NCBI RefSeq assembly: GCF_900128535.1
Contig: NZ_FQTR01000007.1
Span: forward strand, 1-35,204
Length of the DNA stretch: 35,204 nt
Origin: a bacterium endosymbiont of Bathymodiolus sp. 5 South
GTDB lineage: Bacteria > Pseudomonadota > Gammaproteobacteria > PS1 > Pseudothioglobaceae
Reading direction: 5' to 3'
The notes beneath the pieces are model-generated. The model saw only the letters and a program-made list of their open reading frames with translations, had not been told where the DNA came from and did no database searches. The position numbers were made by a program, and so were the translations under genes. Below, one piece after another: positions 17,201 to 26,334 of this stretch. The first letter of the stretch is position 1. Every line of letters begins with the position of its first letter.

Positions 17201-20200
17201 ACATATCTTCCTTAATTTGTTTTGGCGCCTGATCAGAAAAAGTTTTTGAGAATATATGTTTGCGTTTTTTAGAGGGGTTGAAAATATATCTAAGCCAGTC
17301 AATGGCTTCTTCAAACTTGTTTTGATCGCTTAGGTTTTTGGCAATTAAAATAGGCGCATGGAAAAATAACTCCCAATAATATTGGGCGTAAGGTCCTTGC
17401 ATGAAATCAATTTGGTCATTTTTTAGGATATTAGGTAATTTTGCACCTTTGGGGGGAGTTAAATCAGTAATTATATTTCCTGCAGTGATTGGAGTTTGTT
17501 GATTTTCTAACGATAACACCTGTTCAATGCTACTTGAATTAAGTTTCTTTTGTAGTTTTTCAAAGGCAGGCGTACCCATGCGAATAATATTGTAATCTAT
17601 ATCTTCGCAATCATTTAGGCTGAATTTAACATTAGACAATGCTAAAGGATAAGGGGTGTTAAAAATCTCAAGGCTCGAATCGCAATTTATAATTTGAGCA
17701 AACATATTTGCAAATTCCCTGTCCGTAAGTGTCAATATGGGTGTGGGTGCGTCAGCTTTAAGTTCAGCAATCAGTTTTGATTTAAATAGTTGATAACCTT
17801 GGTCGGCAATGATTGGGTAAGCGATACGAGAATTAGCATCTATTAAATTTACAATTTTTTTATCCTTATTACAGCTCAAAGCTGTATAAACCAAAGCAGA
17901 GGCAATTTCTCTATCCTTTGTATTTTTCCTGTCTAACAAAGATTTAACGAAAAAACTCTTAGAAAGATAAGGAGAGGCGCACATAATATTAAATACTTCT
18001 TGAACAGAGTTATTGTCTAACCCCATTTTAGCCAGATATACCTCTAAACCTGTCCAGCCATTAACCTTCATATCTTCTATGAATTTATCTGTATTTGCAA
18101 AACCATAAAACAAACTGCCTATAAGGGAAGAGAATGCCTTTGTAAAGCCACCAGAACCATCGATAGATGTTAATGGCGTCATATAACCATCATTAAGAAA
18201 TTTTGTAAATATTTTTTGTGACACATCGTCAGATATGCTGTTCGTTGTAAAGCTGTCCATAGTTAATAAAGGTGTGCTATAAAATAGATTGGAAGAAATA
18301 ATGCCAGATTGTTTTATTGTTTTTGACTGTAGATTTAAGAGCAAAGAATCCTTTTTGTTGTTATACAAAAAGGCACCTGATTTATTTTTTACAGCAAATT
18401 GCCTACTGTGCTTTACATCAATATTGGCAAACAGCATTAGTGTTCTATTGTTTGCCCCCGTCATTAGTAATTGGTTAATAACACTAAATAGTTCCGCAGT
18501 TGGAGTAACGCCAAGTAGTTCCATTATTAGCACGGTCTTCTCCTCGACCGTCAAAAGAGAGTATTTTATCGTCGCATAATAGTTGCTCCCCGTTTGCTCT
18601 ATACAATTCGCTTTGATTGCCTTGCTAATAAAATGATCAAGGGTTACTTTTACAGGCGTTAACAAAGTCGTTAATTCGTAAAATTCCAATACTATAAGCT
18701 GCGTATCTTGTACACTGTTACCGAATTGAAAATTGCTGTAGATATTTCCTGCTGCATTCGCATATAGTGATTTATTGTAAGAATTACCACTAATAACAAA
18801 TCTTCTGTCTACATTTAAAAAAGAAGAAGGGGTGGGTGAGCTAGAAGCACAGATCCCAACCTCTGTTTCTATTTGTTCTAAGTATTGATTAAACACTCTA
18901 ATACCAATATAAGGCATAAGCACATCAGTTGATGTCGTATTAACATGTTTTTCCAATATATTGAATAAGCGTGTTTGAAATTCCTCTAAAGCCTGTATAT
19001 TTTCTGCTGCCAAATTAGGAACCTTAACATCGTCTTTTTTTGCCAACTTGTTAGCAAAAGGACCGTAATACACGGCGATATCATTATCAATATGACTCAC
19101 ATACACGGTGTTCCAATCATCAGAATCCATATCTGTAAATAAACCCGAAAACAACCGGTGAGTATTACTGGATTTTTCTAATCTATTAACACCAATATCT
19201 TGCTTATCATCAACATAAACAACCTCTTCAGCTATTAATGTTTGGGCAGTCTCCCAAGATTCGTCTTCTTTGAGGAAAGAATGCTTAACTGTGGCTTGAT
19301 AAATGTCTAAGTTATTGGTTCTAACTTCGCCTACCCCAGCTGAGTCAGTGCTGGTTTTTGATGAAACAGTAGAAGAGTTGACTTTTGTAATTTCCACCCA
19401 AAACAACATTAACTTGCCGGCATAATAAATAGGTGTAACATTCTTACTGTTATTAATATTGATGCCCATATCGTTCCATAGCGACCAAACACCGTTACCC
19501 TGAAAATCAAAATCATCATTCAGTTCGTAAGTATAAGTGCAATAATAGTATTTTGGCGGATGCGCTTTACTAACCGCAAAGAAATAATAAACTGCTCGAT
19601 TGTCATTTTCAGTGTAATAACTAGACAAATAATTCAAATCTACAATTTGCCCAAAATCCTTAAAATACTTCTTAAATGATGCTTCTACAGATTCTGTGGT
19701 AATGCCACTTTGTAATAAAATTTGAGAAAAGTCTTGAAATGCTTTGGATTGGTTTTTCCTTAAAGTGGGTTCCAAGTAATTTTCTGGATAGAGGTAGATT
19801 TCTCTATTGGCTTCCCAAATACGATAATTACTAATCCATTGCCACCATTTTTCTTCTATCTCAATCTTATCAATATGTTGCTCAATACTAAGTTTTACGC
19901 GTTGTAAATAAAGCTGTGAAGCGTCAATCGCTTCTTTGATGTAGGAAGTGTTAATTTTTGCTGAAACATTAACATCGGTCAGCAAAAATTCAGACAAATT
20001 CCTTGAAGAGCGGATATCGGGATAAGTTTTCGCCAAAAACCAGGTGGCAACTACTGCTGTAACATTGCGCTTTCTCTCTAGCACGCCCTCTGATATGATT
20101 TGTGTCGCCACTTGAAAGTTACTGGGTGTATAACAGGACTTCAACTGTGTAAGTAGTAAATTTTCTGCCTCTTGCATATTTGTGCTACTACCTGTGGTTT

Positions 20201-22814
20201 TATCAGACAAGGAAAACAGCATATCCACATTGTTTCCAATGCTGCTGGTTAAAGAAAATATACTATCTACTAAAACTAAAAAAGATACAATAGATTCTTT
20301 ACTGTAGCGTGCTAACACTGCCTGAACTTGATCATTGTCCCAGTTGGTTATGTGGTGCAATATTTTGTCCGAATCTTTTGATTTTTTACTTTTTTTCTCT
20401 ACATAGTCAATGAAATTATTATCGGTATCACTAAATTTGTTTTGTAAATCTCTAAAAGCAACTAACCCCTGTAATTGAGTTAGATTAATGCCTACTTTTG
20501 TGATGTCATCTACTGGAAATTTGACAAAGCCATACGCTGTGGGGTGTTTAGCAATACTAGATAGTAGTTTGGCATCATTAGACTGCAAAAGCTTGTTAAG
20601 TGTTAAAAGGCGTGAAAATTTAATAATTATCAGCTGAACGACAGTAATATCAGTGCTTGTAAGAAAAGTAACTATCCAACTTTGAGAGCCACTCGCTTGG
20701 GTGTTCATATCAAACAACGCTTTCATTATGTCTTGCGTGGTATTTAAAAAGCCAGCAATACTATTAATAAGCTTAGTTGTTGTCGCATCAGTTGGGTTTT
20801 TGCCTTTATCCAATGACAATACAATTAATTTTCTGAGAGAAACAAGCCATTGAGGGAAATCTTTTAGATGAAACCTTAAATCAATATAACGACTAACGCT
20901 GGCATTGATAATGTAATCCACCTTAAAGGCATTAGTGTTATGTTTTTTCATCCATAATGTAGCATTGGCTAATGCTATTAAATCATCAATTGGGTTCTTA
21001 TAAGCATCTATATTTGGCTTAGGTTTGTTTAGAAGTTGATTGATAACAACAAACTCAGTAATACTAATATTCAACCATATTGCAATAGAACTGTAAGCGT
21101 GTAATAACGATAAATTTTCAACACTCAATGGTAGTTGTTGTGTAGAAATATTAAGTATTTTTAAAGTGTATGTGCCCAATGTTAATAAATCTGCTCTCCC
21201 TAAACCAAATTGGTTTAGGATATCAATCACTGGCAAGGGTATTTCTTTTTTAGATAAGTCCCAAATTCGCACTGTGTCCTTATAAGCAGGATTGCCTGCA
21301 TATATAGGGTGGTAGGGATTGTCGTTATTCGCACCATTAAAGATAACATCAAAAGGTGCCGCAGATACAACGCCAGCACCAATGCCGTAAGTTTTGATAA
21401 TCCCTAAACTGTTGAGTATATCAACAACAGGCTGTTGTAATAAATCAGCCAGTTGGTAGATTTTACCAACCGTTGTTAAATCATCATTACACAAAGCGTC
21501 AGTACGATTTTTTTGGCTGCCACTATCATAAGGTGTCAGACCAGTTAGTAAGAATTCTGCCACATTCAGCAACCAATCCGCATCTTGAAATGAAAGCCCT
21601 GTGTAGCGAGAGAAGCGAATAAAACGCCCAATCATATCAAGATTATCGACAACAACAGTGCTATCGCTTGCTACATTTAAATTTTTAATGGTGTTATCTT
21701 CAATATAAAAATAATGCTCGGTAATGGATGTATGCTTGAAAAGGTGTTTACTGATGTAAAAATTAGCCGCATTTTTTGTTTCCGTATCAACATTTAGATT
21801 TTGCTGGAATAAATCAAGTAATTGACTTGCATCAAGATCTGCTTGTTTGGAAAAAACTGCCGTTGCCTCCATCTTTGCTAAAATAGTTGGATCGCCAAAC
21901 CCCCATAATTTAGCCTGTGCTTTTGCATCTGTTACTGCCGTCGTTACTAGCGTGTATTGGCTTGGCGATAATGTTAATATTTCACGATAAAGATGTTTTG
22001 CATCTACTTGTAATGTTTTGTAAATGGTTAACAAGTTCAATCCGGCTTGTTTAAGCCCAGAATGAATTTGCATTAACGGTAAACAAAAGGGTAAAACAAA
22101 AGGGTAAGTAGTGGCATCCAACCAAGTAGCATAATTAGATTTTGCATTAGGGATAAGATTTTGTAAAAATTCATCAATTCTTTCGTTAACAATTTTTAAT
22201 TTTAGAACCTCAGTTGTGGTATTTTTCTGTGTTAATTTAAGTTTTTTTATATCGGGTCTTCTGTCAAAAAAATGCAAACCTTTGGGGATGCTGGCAGTAT
22301 TAGCATCGCTAATATAAACTTGAGTAATGCGCATTAAATCTAACAAATAAGCAGCTGGACCAAAAATAGAGCTGAACTCAGGGCAGTCATAATAATCTAA
22401 ATCGCCAAATAGCATTTCATAACTGGGTAAATCCTCAAAACTGGCAAAAATATCAGGATCTGCGGTAAATGCTTTGGTGTTGGAAAACCCACCAGATGGG
22501 TGTAAATTCTTCGCATTCGCTACTATGTGCATACTTGTCGATCTAATAGTTTGAGCAGCTTTATAAACCTCCTTTAACTGCTCACTACCAGAAAAATCTT
22601 GGCATAATTGCAAAAACTGTTGAAGTGGCGTGGCTGCAATATGATTGGCAGAATCAAAGCCTTTGTTGGCAAAATAAGTTGCTGTTTCGCTAGATACATT
22701 TAATCGCATCAATCTTTGATGTTTAGCAAGCTGCTTCCATTCTTCACTGTTGTGAGTAAGGTTATGTTTTTTTAAGGTTGCTTTGTCAAATAAGTTAATG
22801 GTTTTAATATTCAA
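14286..22814 (-). CDS. tcA: TcA pore-forming injector subunit
   Basis: This 2842-aa protein is larger than the usual 2500 or so. The VRP1 (Salmonella virulence plasmid 28-kDa A) signature is at 144-160 (CPEFSSIFGPAAYLLDL), followed by FFDRRPDI. The neuraminidase-like region opens near 1008 with YLYPENYLEPTLRKNQ. A long helical segment (about 2205-2430) surrounds a Gly/Ala/Ser-rich hydrophobic hairpin (SLVYGVPQSGSPLAMTYGGV), the expected pore tip. The TcB-binding C-terminal domain is at about 2510-2640 (GHYQRQIKSISISIPAIVGPY, SGLFQLDFKDELYLPFE). In the family, five copies form a bell-shaped channel that pushes through the target membrane on pH change. The start is a TTG with a strong ribosome binding site; no nearby ATG fits. 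There is no signal peptide. Confidence 0.95.
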   Translation of the reverse strand: MNIKTINLFDKATLKKHNLTHNSEEWKQLAKHQRLMRLNVSSETATYFANKGFDSANHIAATPLQQFLQLCQDFSGSEQLKEVYKAAQTIRSTSMHIVANAKNLHPSGGFSNTKAFTADPDIFASFEDLPSYEMLFGDLDYYDCPEFSSIFGPAAYLLDLMRITQVYISDANTASIPKGLHFFDRRPDIKKLKLTQKNTTTEVLKLKIVNERIDEFLQNLIPNAKSNYATWLDATTYPFVLPFCLPLMQIHSGLKQAGLNLLTIYKTLQVDAKHLYREILTLSPSQYTLVTTAVTDAKAQAKLWGFGDPTILAKMEATAVFSKQADLDASQLLDLFQQNLNVDTETKNAANFYISKHLFKHTSITEHYFYIEDNTIKNLNVASDSTVVVDNLDMIGRFIRFSRYTGLSFQDADWLLNVAEFLLTGLTPYDSGSQKNRTDALCNDDLTTVGKIYQLADLLQQPVVDILNSLGIIKTYGIGAGVVSAAPFDVIFNGANNDNPYHPIYAGNPAYKDTVRIWDLSKKEIPLPVIDILNQFGLGRADLLTLGTYTLKILNISTQQLPLSVENLSLLHAYSSIAIWLNISITEFVVINQLLNKPKPNIDAYKNPIDDLIALANATLWMKKHNTNAFKVDYIINASVSRYIDLRFHLKDFPQWLVSLRKLIVLSLDKGKNPTDATTTKLINSIAGFLNTTQDIMKALFDMNTQASGSQSWIVTFLTSTDITVVQLIIIKFSRLLTLNKLLQSNDAKLLSSIAKHPTAYGFVKFPVDDITKVGINLTQLQGLVAFRDLQNKFSDTDNNFIDYVEKKSKKSKDSDKILHHITNWDNDQVQAVLARYSKESIVSFLVLVDSIFSLTSSIGNNVDMLFSLSDKTTGSSTNMQEAENLLLTQLKSCYTPSNFQVATQIISEGVLERKRNVTAVVATWFLAKTYPDIRSSRNLSEFLLTDVNVSAKINTSYIKEAIDASQLYLQRVKLSIEQHIDKIEIEEKWWQWISNYRIWEANREIYLYPENYLEPTLRKNQSKAFQDFSQILLQSGITTESVEASFKKYFKDFGQIVDLNYLSSYYTENDNRAVYYFFAVSKAHPPKYYYCTYTYELNDDFDFQGNGVWSLWNDMGININNSKNVTPIYYAGKLMLFWVEITKVNSSTVSSKTSTDSAGVGEVRTNNLDIYQATVKHSFLKEDESWETAQTLIAEEVVYVDDKQDIGVNRLEKSSNTHRLFSGLFTDMDSDDWNTVYVSHIDNDIAVYYGPFANKLAKKDDVKVPNLAAENIQALEEFQTRLFNILEKHVNTTSTDVLMPYIGIRVFNQYLEQIETEVGICASSSPTPSSFLNVDRRFVISGNSYNKSLYANAAGNIYSNFQFGNSVQDTQLIVLEFYELTTLLTPVKVTLDHFISKAIKANCIEQTGSNYYATIKYSLLTVEEKTVLIMELLGVTPTAELFSVINQLLMTGANNRTLMLFANIDVKHSRQFAVKNKSGAFLYNNKKDSLLLNLQSKTIKQSGIISSNLFYSTPLLTMDSFTTNSISDDVSQKIFTKFLNDGYMTPLTSIDGSGGFTKAFSSLIGSLFYGFANTDKFIEDMKVNGWTGLEVYLAKMGLDNNSVQEVFNIMCASPYLSKSFFVKSLLDRKNTKDREIASALVYTALSCNKDKKIVNLIDANSRIAYPIIADQGYQLFKSKLIAELKADAPTPILTLTDREFANMFAQIINCDSSLEIFNTPYPLALSNVKFSLNDCEDIDYNIIRMGTPAFEKLQKKLNSSSIEQVLSLENQQTPITAGNIITDLTPPKGAKLPNILKNDQIDFMQGPYAQYYWELFFHAPILIAKNLSDQNKFEEAIDWLRYIFNPSKKRKHIFSKTFSDQAPKQIKEDMSAAIFKTLQNTKLDDQPYIDNNGDVNKNYKGNEDLSFLKLDKIPTQIVRDILDNYHLISPVNHYWNFQPFRNHTLQTIKQLLTDGNPAIQQYEDDPFDPFAIAQLRIGAFEKYVLMLYVDILIQWGDNLFTIDTRESINEATMLYLYAYDLLGAKPEDLGSKHQQSPASFSDILQKYGKNHIPEFLVNMENKFSFKDIPTTKAVHQPFNDLTSYFCIPENSQLIARWDTVTDRLHKIHDSLDIEGNFQQLALFAPPINPLELVRAAASGGNALNASPHQGNAPIYRFASIVQLARQCIDNVISLGKSLEEGLEKYDAENLSLLHNTHEKSMLSLVSSLKQDSIKQEQHVSAGLNNSIRSIQDKKQYYDKLIKEDMSTYEKKAQTLEDAGIDFSTSSSVASGAASLVYGVPQSGSPLAMTYGGVQLGGVASAIATTLQGFSTYKAYSSQRQLTNGSYDRRKQEWQLSSSQADDQIKEIGCQISASKVRIKIAQQDLVNHATQIQQSKAIAKYLQHKFTNEELYQWLSGRISALYHQQYQLALKTAVLAQKAYQFELNNEKEFINIIYWDSAHRGLVAGESLLSSLTSMEQSYKTYLSHRKLEIEKTISLNDFAPQALIHFKAKGDCTFVLTERLFDYDFPGHYQRQIKSISISIPAIVGPYQNIHATLSQLHNSVVLDADIEAVKYLLGQPEPKTLPKSIRQDWRGNQKIAISRGIEDSGLFQLDFKDELYLPFENTGAVSTWNLSMPPANNRIDYSSISDVIINIRYTAIDGGKDFAGSVNTALAKGADYPTALYYDLAQSFSSNWQAFMQDHSDTKKQQLKFDFNARELKYFNSVSLDSVIFKITTNSDITIPTKIAILSLNVNNNVFPVNITNQVSAGDSKNVLGQSWCPKSKTPPTMTTVSGIGWATALGLVKSTEKDTIDTNWTLSFDLTAMNNDKDFKKMLKNGFLDPSQLIQIELIALCCGKPTT

Positions 22815-22820
22815 TTTTTT

Positions 22821-22827
22821 CTCCTTT
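22821..22827 (-). promoter_or_regulatory. Ribosome binding site that fixes the TTG start of tcA
   Basis: AAAGGAG on the minus strand lies 6 bases before the TTG at 22814. The next in-frame Met is at about residue 34, beyond conserved-looking sequence, and has no comparable site. The 71-bp gap to the upstream gene shows no convincing terminator, so the two genes are probably cotranscribed. Confidence 0.7.
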
Positions 22828-22885
22828 AAGAATTCTAGGTTATTTATACAGGGGTTTCATTATATTTTTCCTTTGAAAAATAAGG

Positions 22886-25117
22886 CTAATTGCCTGGTAA
22901 GGCATCAAGTAACTTGGCTGAATAAAATATTTCAACTGTTACATCTGGGTCATCAATTTGACAAGAAACAGCTTCGGCAACAGCATCAATGGCTGCTTGA
23001 GAGGCTTTTTCATTCAACATAATGTAAAAACCATCCGTATCTGTTTTAGTGTAAAAATCACGAATCTGCACATTAGTAACTTTAGCTCCATGGTCTGGAG
23101 AAATAATAGTCGGATGAAGGTCACCAACAAGATCCTCGGTTGATGTGTTAATAATAACCCCATTTTTACGGTAAATAAGCGTATAGTTACGCCTCTCAAT
23201 AGATAAAACATCCTCTGTTGTATATTTACCCAATGAAGCTGTCGTTTTAGAGCCTTCTATGACAACAATCACCCCATTGTTGGCAAACATACAATGATAA
23301 GGTTGACTTATATCTTTATTCCCAAAACCAAACATCACTTGACTATCAGTTTGTCCCATACTAAGACTGATGCGGCCATCATGCTTCATATAACTTGACG
23401 AATAGAGACCGGCTAAACCCCAACCCGATTTCGGACCAATAAAAGTAAAAAGTAATGTGTTGATACCTGTAACTGTATAGCCTCTACCTAAGTCAAACTT
23501 TGGTATTTTATCTTGATTAATAGTCGCAACAACAGTGTGGTTGTAACTTACCTCTCGAGTTGCTTTATTCAAACTAATGCCTTTAACATTCTTGATTCCA
23601 AACAAACCATCAGCAGGGTAAGAAGTATACTGCAACATGTCAGTAACCGAAGCACCTAGATCCGCAAAAGTAACACAAAAATGCATATCTTTAGTTGTTA
23701 TAACGGTTGATGCATAAAAGACCATTCCATTTTTTAAATAGGTAATAGTATTGCCACACCTTTTAACAGAGAATACATCGTTAATTGTATGTTTGCCAAA
23801 TGAAGGTAAAGATTTCGGAGGGTTTCCGCTTTCCCGAATAGATATAACCCCATTATTTGAAAATATGGCGTAGTTAAGAACAGAGAAGGTATGACTTGAG
23901 AGGTTAGCAGCAAGACCAAACATTACTTGTTTGTCAGTTTGTCCAAACCTAAGAGAAACATATCCTTCTTTAAGAATGCCTGATGAATAAGCAATACTAT
24001 TACCCCAACCACCGGCCTTAGCGGTGTTTATTATTTCGTTTTTAGTAATTTTACAGCCCACACTTTGATCGAATTTAACTGTAAAAGACCCTTCAGTGGC
24101 AGGATAATAATTATGTTGCAGTACATCGGTAACCGAAGCGCCTATATCTGTAAAAGCAGAACAAAAATGCACATCCTCAGTAGAATTAACAGTTGATACA
24201 TAAAAGGTAACGTCATTTTTAAGGTAAGCAACAGTATTGCCGATTCTTTCAACAGAAAAAACATCGTCAATTGTATGTTTGCCAAATGAAGGTAAAGATT
24301 TCGGTATATTTCCGCTTTCCCTAATAGATATAACCCCATTATTTGAAAATATGGCGTAGTTAAGAACAGAGAAGCCCTCCTGACTTGAGAAAGTGTCGGA
24401 AAAACCAAACATCACTTGTCTGTCAGTTTGCCCAAACCTAAGAGAAACACGCCCATCTTTAATAACATCTGATGAATGAACATAGCTGCTCCAGCTGCCA
24501 GGATGGGCGATGTCTATTATTGTGTTTTTATTGGTAATTTTACAATGCACAATGTGGTCAAATACAGGGATAAAAATACCTTTTTTTGGGCTTGATGTCT
24601 TGAAATTCAAAGCCAAATTATCCAAATCAGGAATGTTGTTAAAAGTAACAAGATTTTGATCGGCGGGTGGAATACTACCGAATATAGATGCAGGTATGGT
24701 GAGTGTGTTTGCACTTTTACTGCCTTCGGCATTTTTCACACTCAAAGTTACCTCTTGTGCATCATCTGAAAAACTAACATTAACTGCCCTAGTGACTGCT
24801 TCAACGCCTTCCTTGGTGGCAGCCTTATTAAAAATAATGACCAGCCCTTGTTTGGTCATATTTTCAACCGAATTTCCAGTGCCAATAACGACGCCGTTAT
24901 ACAGTATTTTTTGGGTATCAGACTCAAGGCTTATTTCATTAATTTCCCTGATATTAAAGTGAGCGAGTTTCGGGTTAGCGGTATTAAAAATAATACGTAA
25001 ATTATTATAATTTTTATGGGTAATAGATAAATCTTGACATTTTTCAAATAAAGTTGAATCATGAATCCTAGGAATAGAGCCACTAAGCACGGGTGGCAAA
25101 TCATTTTGGGCAGGCAT
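22886..25117 (-). CDS. Tc-operon leader protein with three lectin-like repeats
   Basis: This 743-aa protein has no signal peptide (MPAQNDLPPVLSG). Three repeats of about 150 residues lie at about 179-335, 340-500 and 540-690. Each has W/GWG, GRVSLRFGQTDxQVMFGF, NYAIFSNNGVISIRESG, a short SFGKHTIDDVFSVERIGNTVAYLKN stretch and a closing GASVTDV. This is an alternating beta pattern like concanavalin-type or SPRY-type sandwiches. The flanking parts (GLVIIFNKAATKEGVEAVTRAV near 95 and GFYIMLNEKASQAAIDAVAEAV near 705) resemble repeats of large RTX adhesins. It is first in the toxin operon. A carbohydrate- or receptor-binding accessory is a reasonable guess; the exact family is not recognised. The DNA of repeats 1 and 2 is nearly identical over about 100 bp, so the duplication is recent. 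Confidence 0.78.
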   Translation of the reverse strand: MPAQNDLPPVLSGSIPRIHDSTLFEKCQDLSITHKNYNNLRIIFNTANPKLAHFNIREINEISLESDTQKILYNGVVIGTGNSVENMTKQGLVIIFNKAATKEGVEAVTRAVNVSFSDDAQEVTLSVKNAEGSKSANTLTIPASIFGSIPPADQNLVTFNNIPDLDNLALNFKTSSPKKGIFIPVFDHIVHCKITNKNTIIDIAHPGSWSSYVHSSDVIKDGRVSLRFGQTDRQVMFGFSDTFSSQEGFSVLNYAIFSNNGVISIRESGNIPKSLPSFGKHTIDDVFSVERIGNTVAYLKNDVTFYVSTVNSTEDVHFCSAFTDIGASVTDVLQHNYYPATEGSFTVKFDQSVGCKITKNEIINTAKAGGWGNSIAYSSGILKEGYVSLRFGQTDKQVMFGLAANLSSHTFSVLNYAIFSNNGVISIRESGNPPKSLPSFGKHTINDVFSVKRCGNTITYLKNGMVFYASTVITTKDMHFCVTFADLGASVTDMLQYTSYPADGLFGIKNVKGISLNKATREVSYNHTVVATINQDKIPKFDLGRGYTVTGINTLLFTFIGPKSGWGLAGLYSSSYMKHDGRISLSMGQTDSQVMFGFGNKDISQPYHCMFANNGVIVVIEGSKTTASLGKYTTEDVLSIERRNYTLIYRKNGVIINTSTEDLVGDLHPTIISPDHGAKVTNVQIRDFYTKTDTDGFYIMLNEKASQAAIDAVAEAVSCQIDDPDVTVEIFYSAKLLDALPGN

Positions 25118-25149
25118 AAGTATTTGTCCTTGTGATTAAAAAATGGAAA

Positions 25150-25177
25150 ATAATATCATAAAAATCTTGTGCGTAAA
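25150..25177 (-). promoter_or_regulatory. Candidate promoter of the toxin operon
   Basis: On the minus strand TTTACG (25172-25177) and TATTAT (25150-25155) are separated by 16 bp and lie about 33 bp before the ATG at 25117. An AAGGA ribosome binding site lies between. The rest of the 199-bp gap to miaA holds an imperfect stem (AGAGG...CCTCT with AAAA/TTTT, 25252-25275) without a T-tract, so I do not call it a terminator. Confidence 0.4.
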
Positions 25178-25316
25178 CATAAATAGCCATAAAAAATTTA
25201 CTTTTTATCTATTTGTATCATTTATCCAGTGATATTCGTTTGTCTTTATAGAGAGGAAAATCCAGTTTTACCTCTGCTAGGATAAGGTTTAAATAGCCAC
25301 CTATTGAGCTAACCAT

Positions 25317-26252
25317 TCAGGATGATAAATGAGCGCAAGGTTTTATGAATTGCAGGGTTGTTTTAATGTTGTTGGTTGCTAAAACCAGTGCATTTTCTTC
25401 ATTTCTTAGCCAGGTACTTTGGCGTTTGCAGAGTTGGCGGGTGGCAATGATGGCTTTTTCTATCAGGTCTGTTTTGCTGATTTCACCGTTTAAATATTGC
25501 CAGGCTTGGCGGTAGCCAACACAACGGATAGAGGGTAAGTTTTCGTGTAAATTTGGGTTTTGTTTTAGAGTTTTTACTTCTTCTAAAAAGCCATTTTCCA
25601 ACATTGATAAAAAGCGGGCTTCGATACGCTTGTGTAGTTCAGCTCGTTTTGGCATTAGAATGATTTTTTTAATAGGGTGGTTAATACTAGGTTGTTTGTT
25701 GCCTTGTAGTTCGCTTAGGGTTTTGCCGCTGAGTTCAAATACTTCTAATGCACGGGTAATGCGTTGTGAGTCGTTTGGATGAATGCGATTTGCAGCTTGT
25801 GGGTCAATTTTTTTTAAATCTTTATGTAGTATGGCAGAGCTTTTGTCATGAAGTAATTGGTTGAATTTTTCTTTAGATGCTTTGGTAGATTCTGGCAGGT
25901 TAGAGAGTCCATGTTCAAGCGCGTTAAAATAAAATGAAGTGCCACCAACTAAGATGGGTGTTTCACCATTTTTGAAGGCAGTTTCGATTTGTTTGTTGGC
26001 ATCACGCATAAAATCAAAAGCTGAGTAAGTGTCTTCTGGGTTGCAAATATTAATTAAATGATGCGGATATTTTTCTAAGATAGTTTTGTCAGGCTTGGCA
26101 GTGCCGATGTCCATACCTTTATAAATGAGTGCTGAGTCAACGCTGATGATTCTTGCTTTGAATGTATCTGCCAGTTGAATAGCCAGATTGGTCTTACCTG
26201 AGGCGGTAGGACCCATCAAAAATACAACAGTTTGGTTGGGTGTTTGTAGCAT
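25317..26252 (-). CDS. miaA: tRNA dimethylallyltransferase
   Basis: MiaA transfers a dimethylallyl group to A37 of tRNAs that read UNN codons. The 311-aa length is normal. The P-loop GPTASGKT is at residues 14-21, followed by the substrate segment SVDSALIYKGMDIGTAKP (about 36-53), LVGGTSFYFNAL, and the late motif IRCVGYRQAW. The start is the ATG at 26252, facing the divergent reductase gene across an 82-bp gap. It is transcribed toward the toxin operon but separated from it by about 200 bp. It looks intact and ordinary. Confidence 0.97.
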   Translation of the reverse strand: MLQTPNQTVVFLMGPTASGKTNLAIQLADTFKARIISVDSALIYKGMDIGTAKPDKTILEKYPHHLINICNPEDTYSAFDFMRDANKQIETAFKNGETPILVGGTSFYFNALEHGLSNLPESTKASKEKFNQLLHDKSSAILHKDLKKIDPQAANRIHPNDSQRITRALEVFELSGKTLSELQGNKQPSINHPIKKIILMPKRAELHKRIEARFLSMLENGFLEEVKTLKQNPNLHENLPSIRCVGYRQAWQYLNGEISKTDLIEKAIIATRQLCKRQSTWLRNEENALVLATNNIKTTLQFIKPCAHLSS

Positions 26253-26298
26253 AAAAAGTACTTTGAATTACTAGGCATTAATTTGATATAACCTACAT

Positions 26299-26304
26299 TA
26301 TAAT
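26299..26304 (+). promoter_or_regulatory. Candidate -10 element in the divergent miaA/reductase gap
   Basis: A consensus TATAAT on the plus strand lies 30 bp before the reductase start. The overlapping ATTATAAT reads as TATAAT on both strands, so it could also serve miaA. No good -35 is visible at the right distance on either strand. Confidence 0.4.
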
Positions 26305-26334
26305 ATCAGCACTAATAAAAGTCTCACAGAATAA

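Noticed and set aside
23014..24408. Antisense and out-of-frame open frames within the lectin-like gene, several resembling each other
   Set aside because: They resemble each other only because the underlying repeats are similar; the 743-aa frame accounts for the coding pattern.
25252..25275. Stem AGAGG/CCTCT between miaA and the toxin operon as a terminator
   Set aside because: The stem is imperfect and no T-run follows on either strand.
26319..26330. AAAAGTCTCACA before the reductase gene, matching the MITE right end plus its flank
   Set aside because: Only 12 bp match and no partner terminus is present; probably chance in AT-rich DNA.
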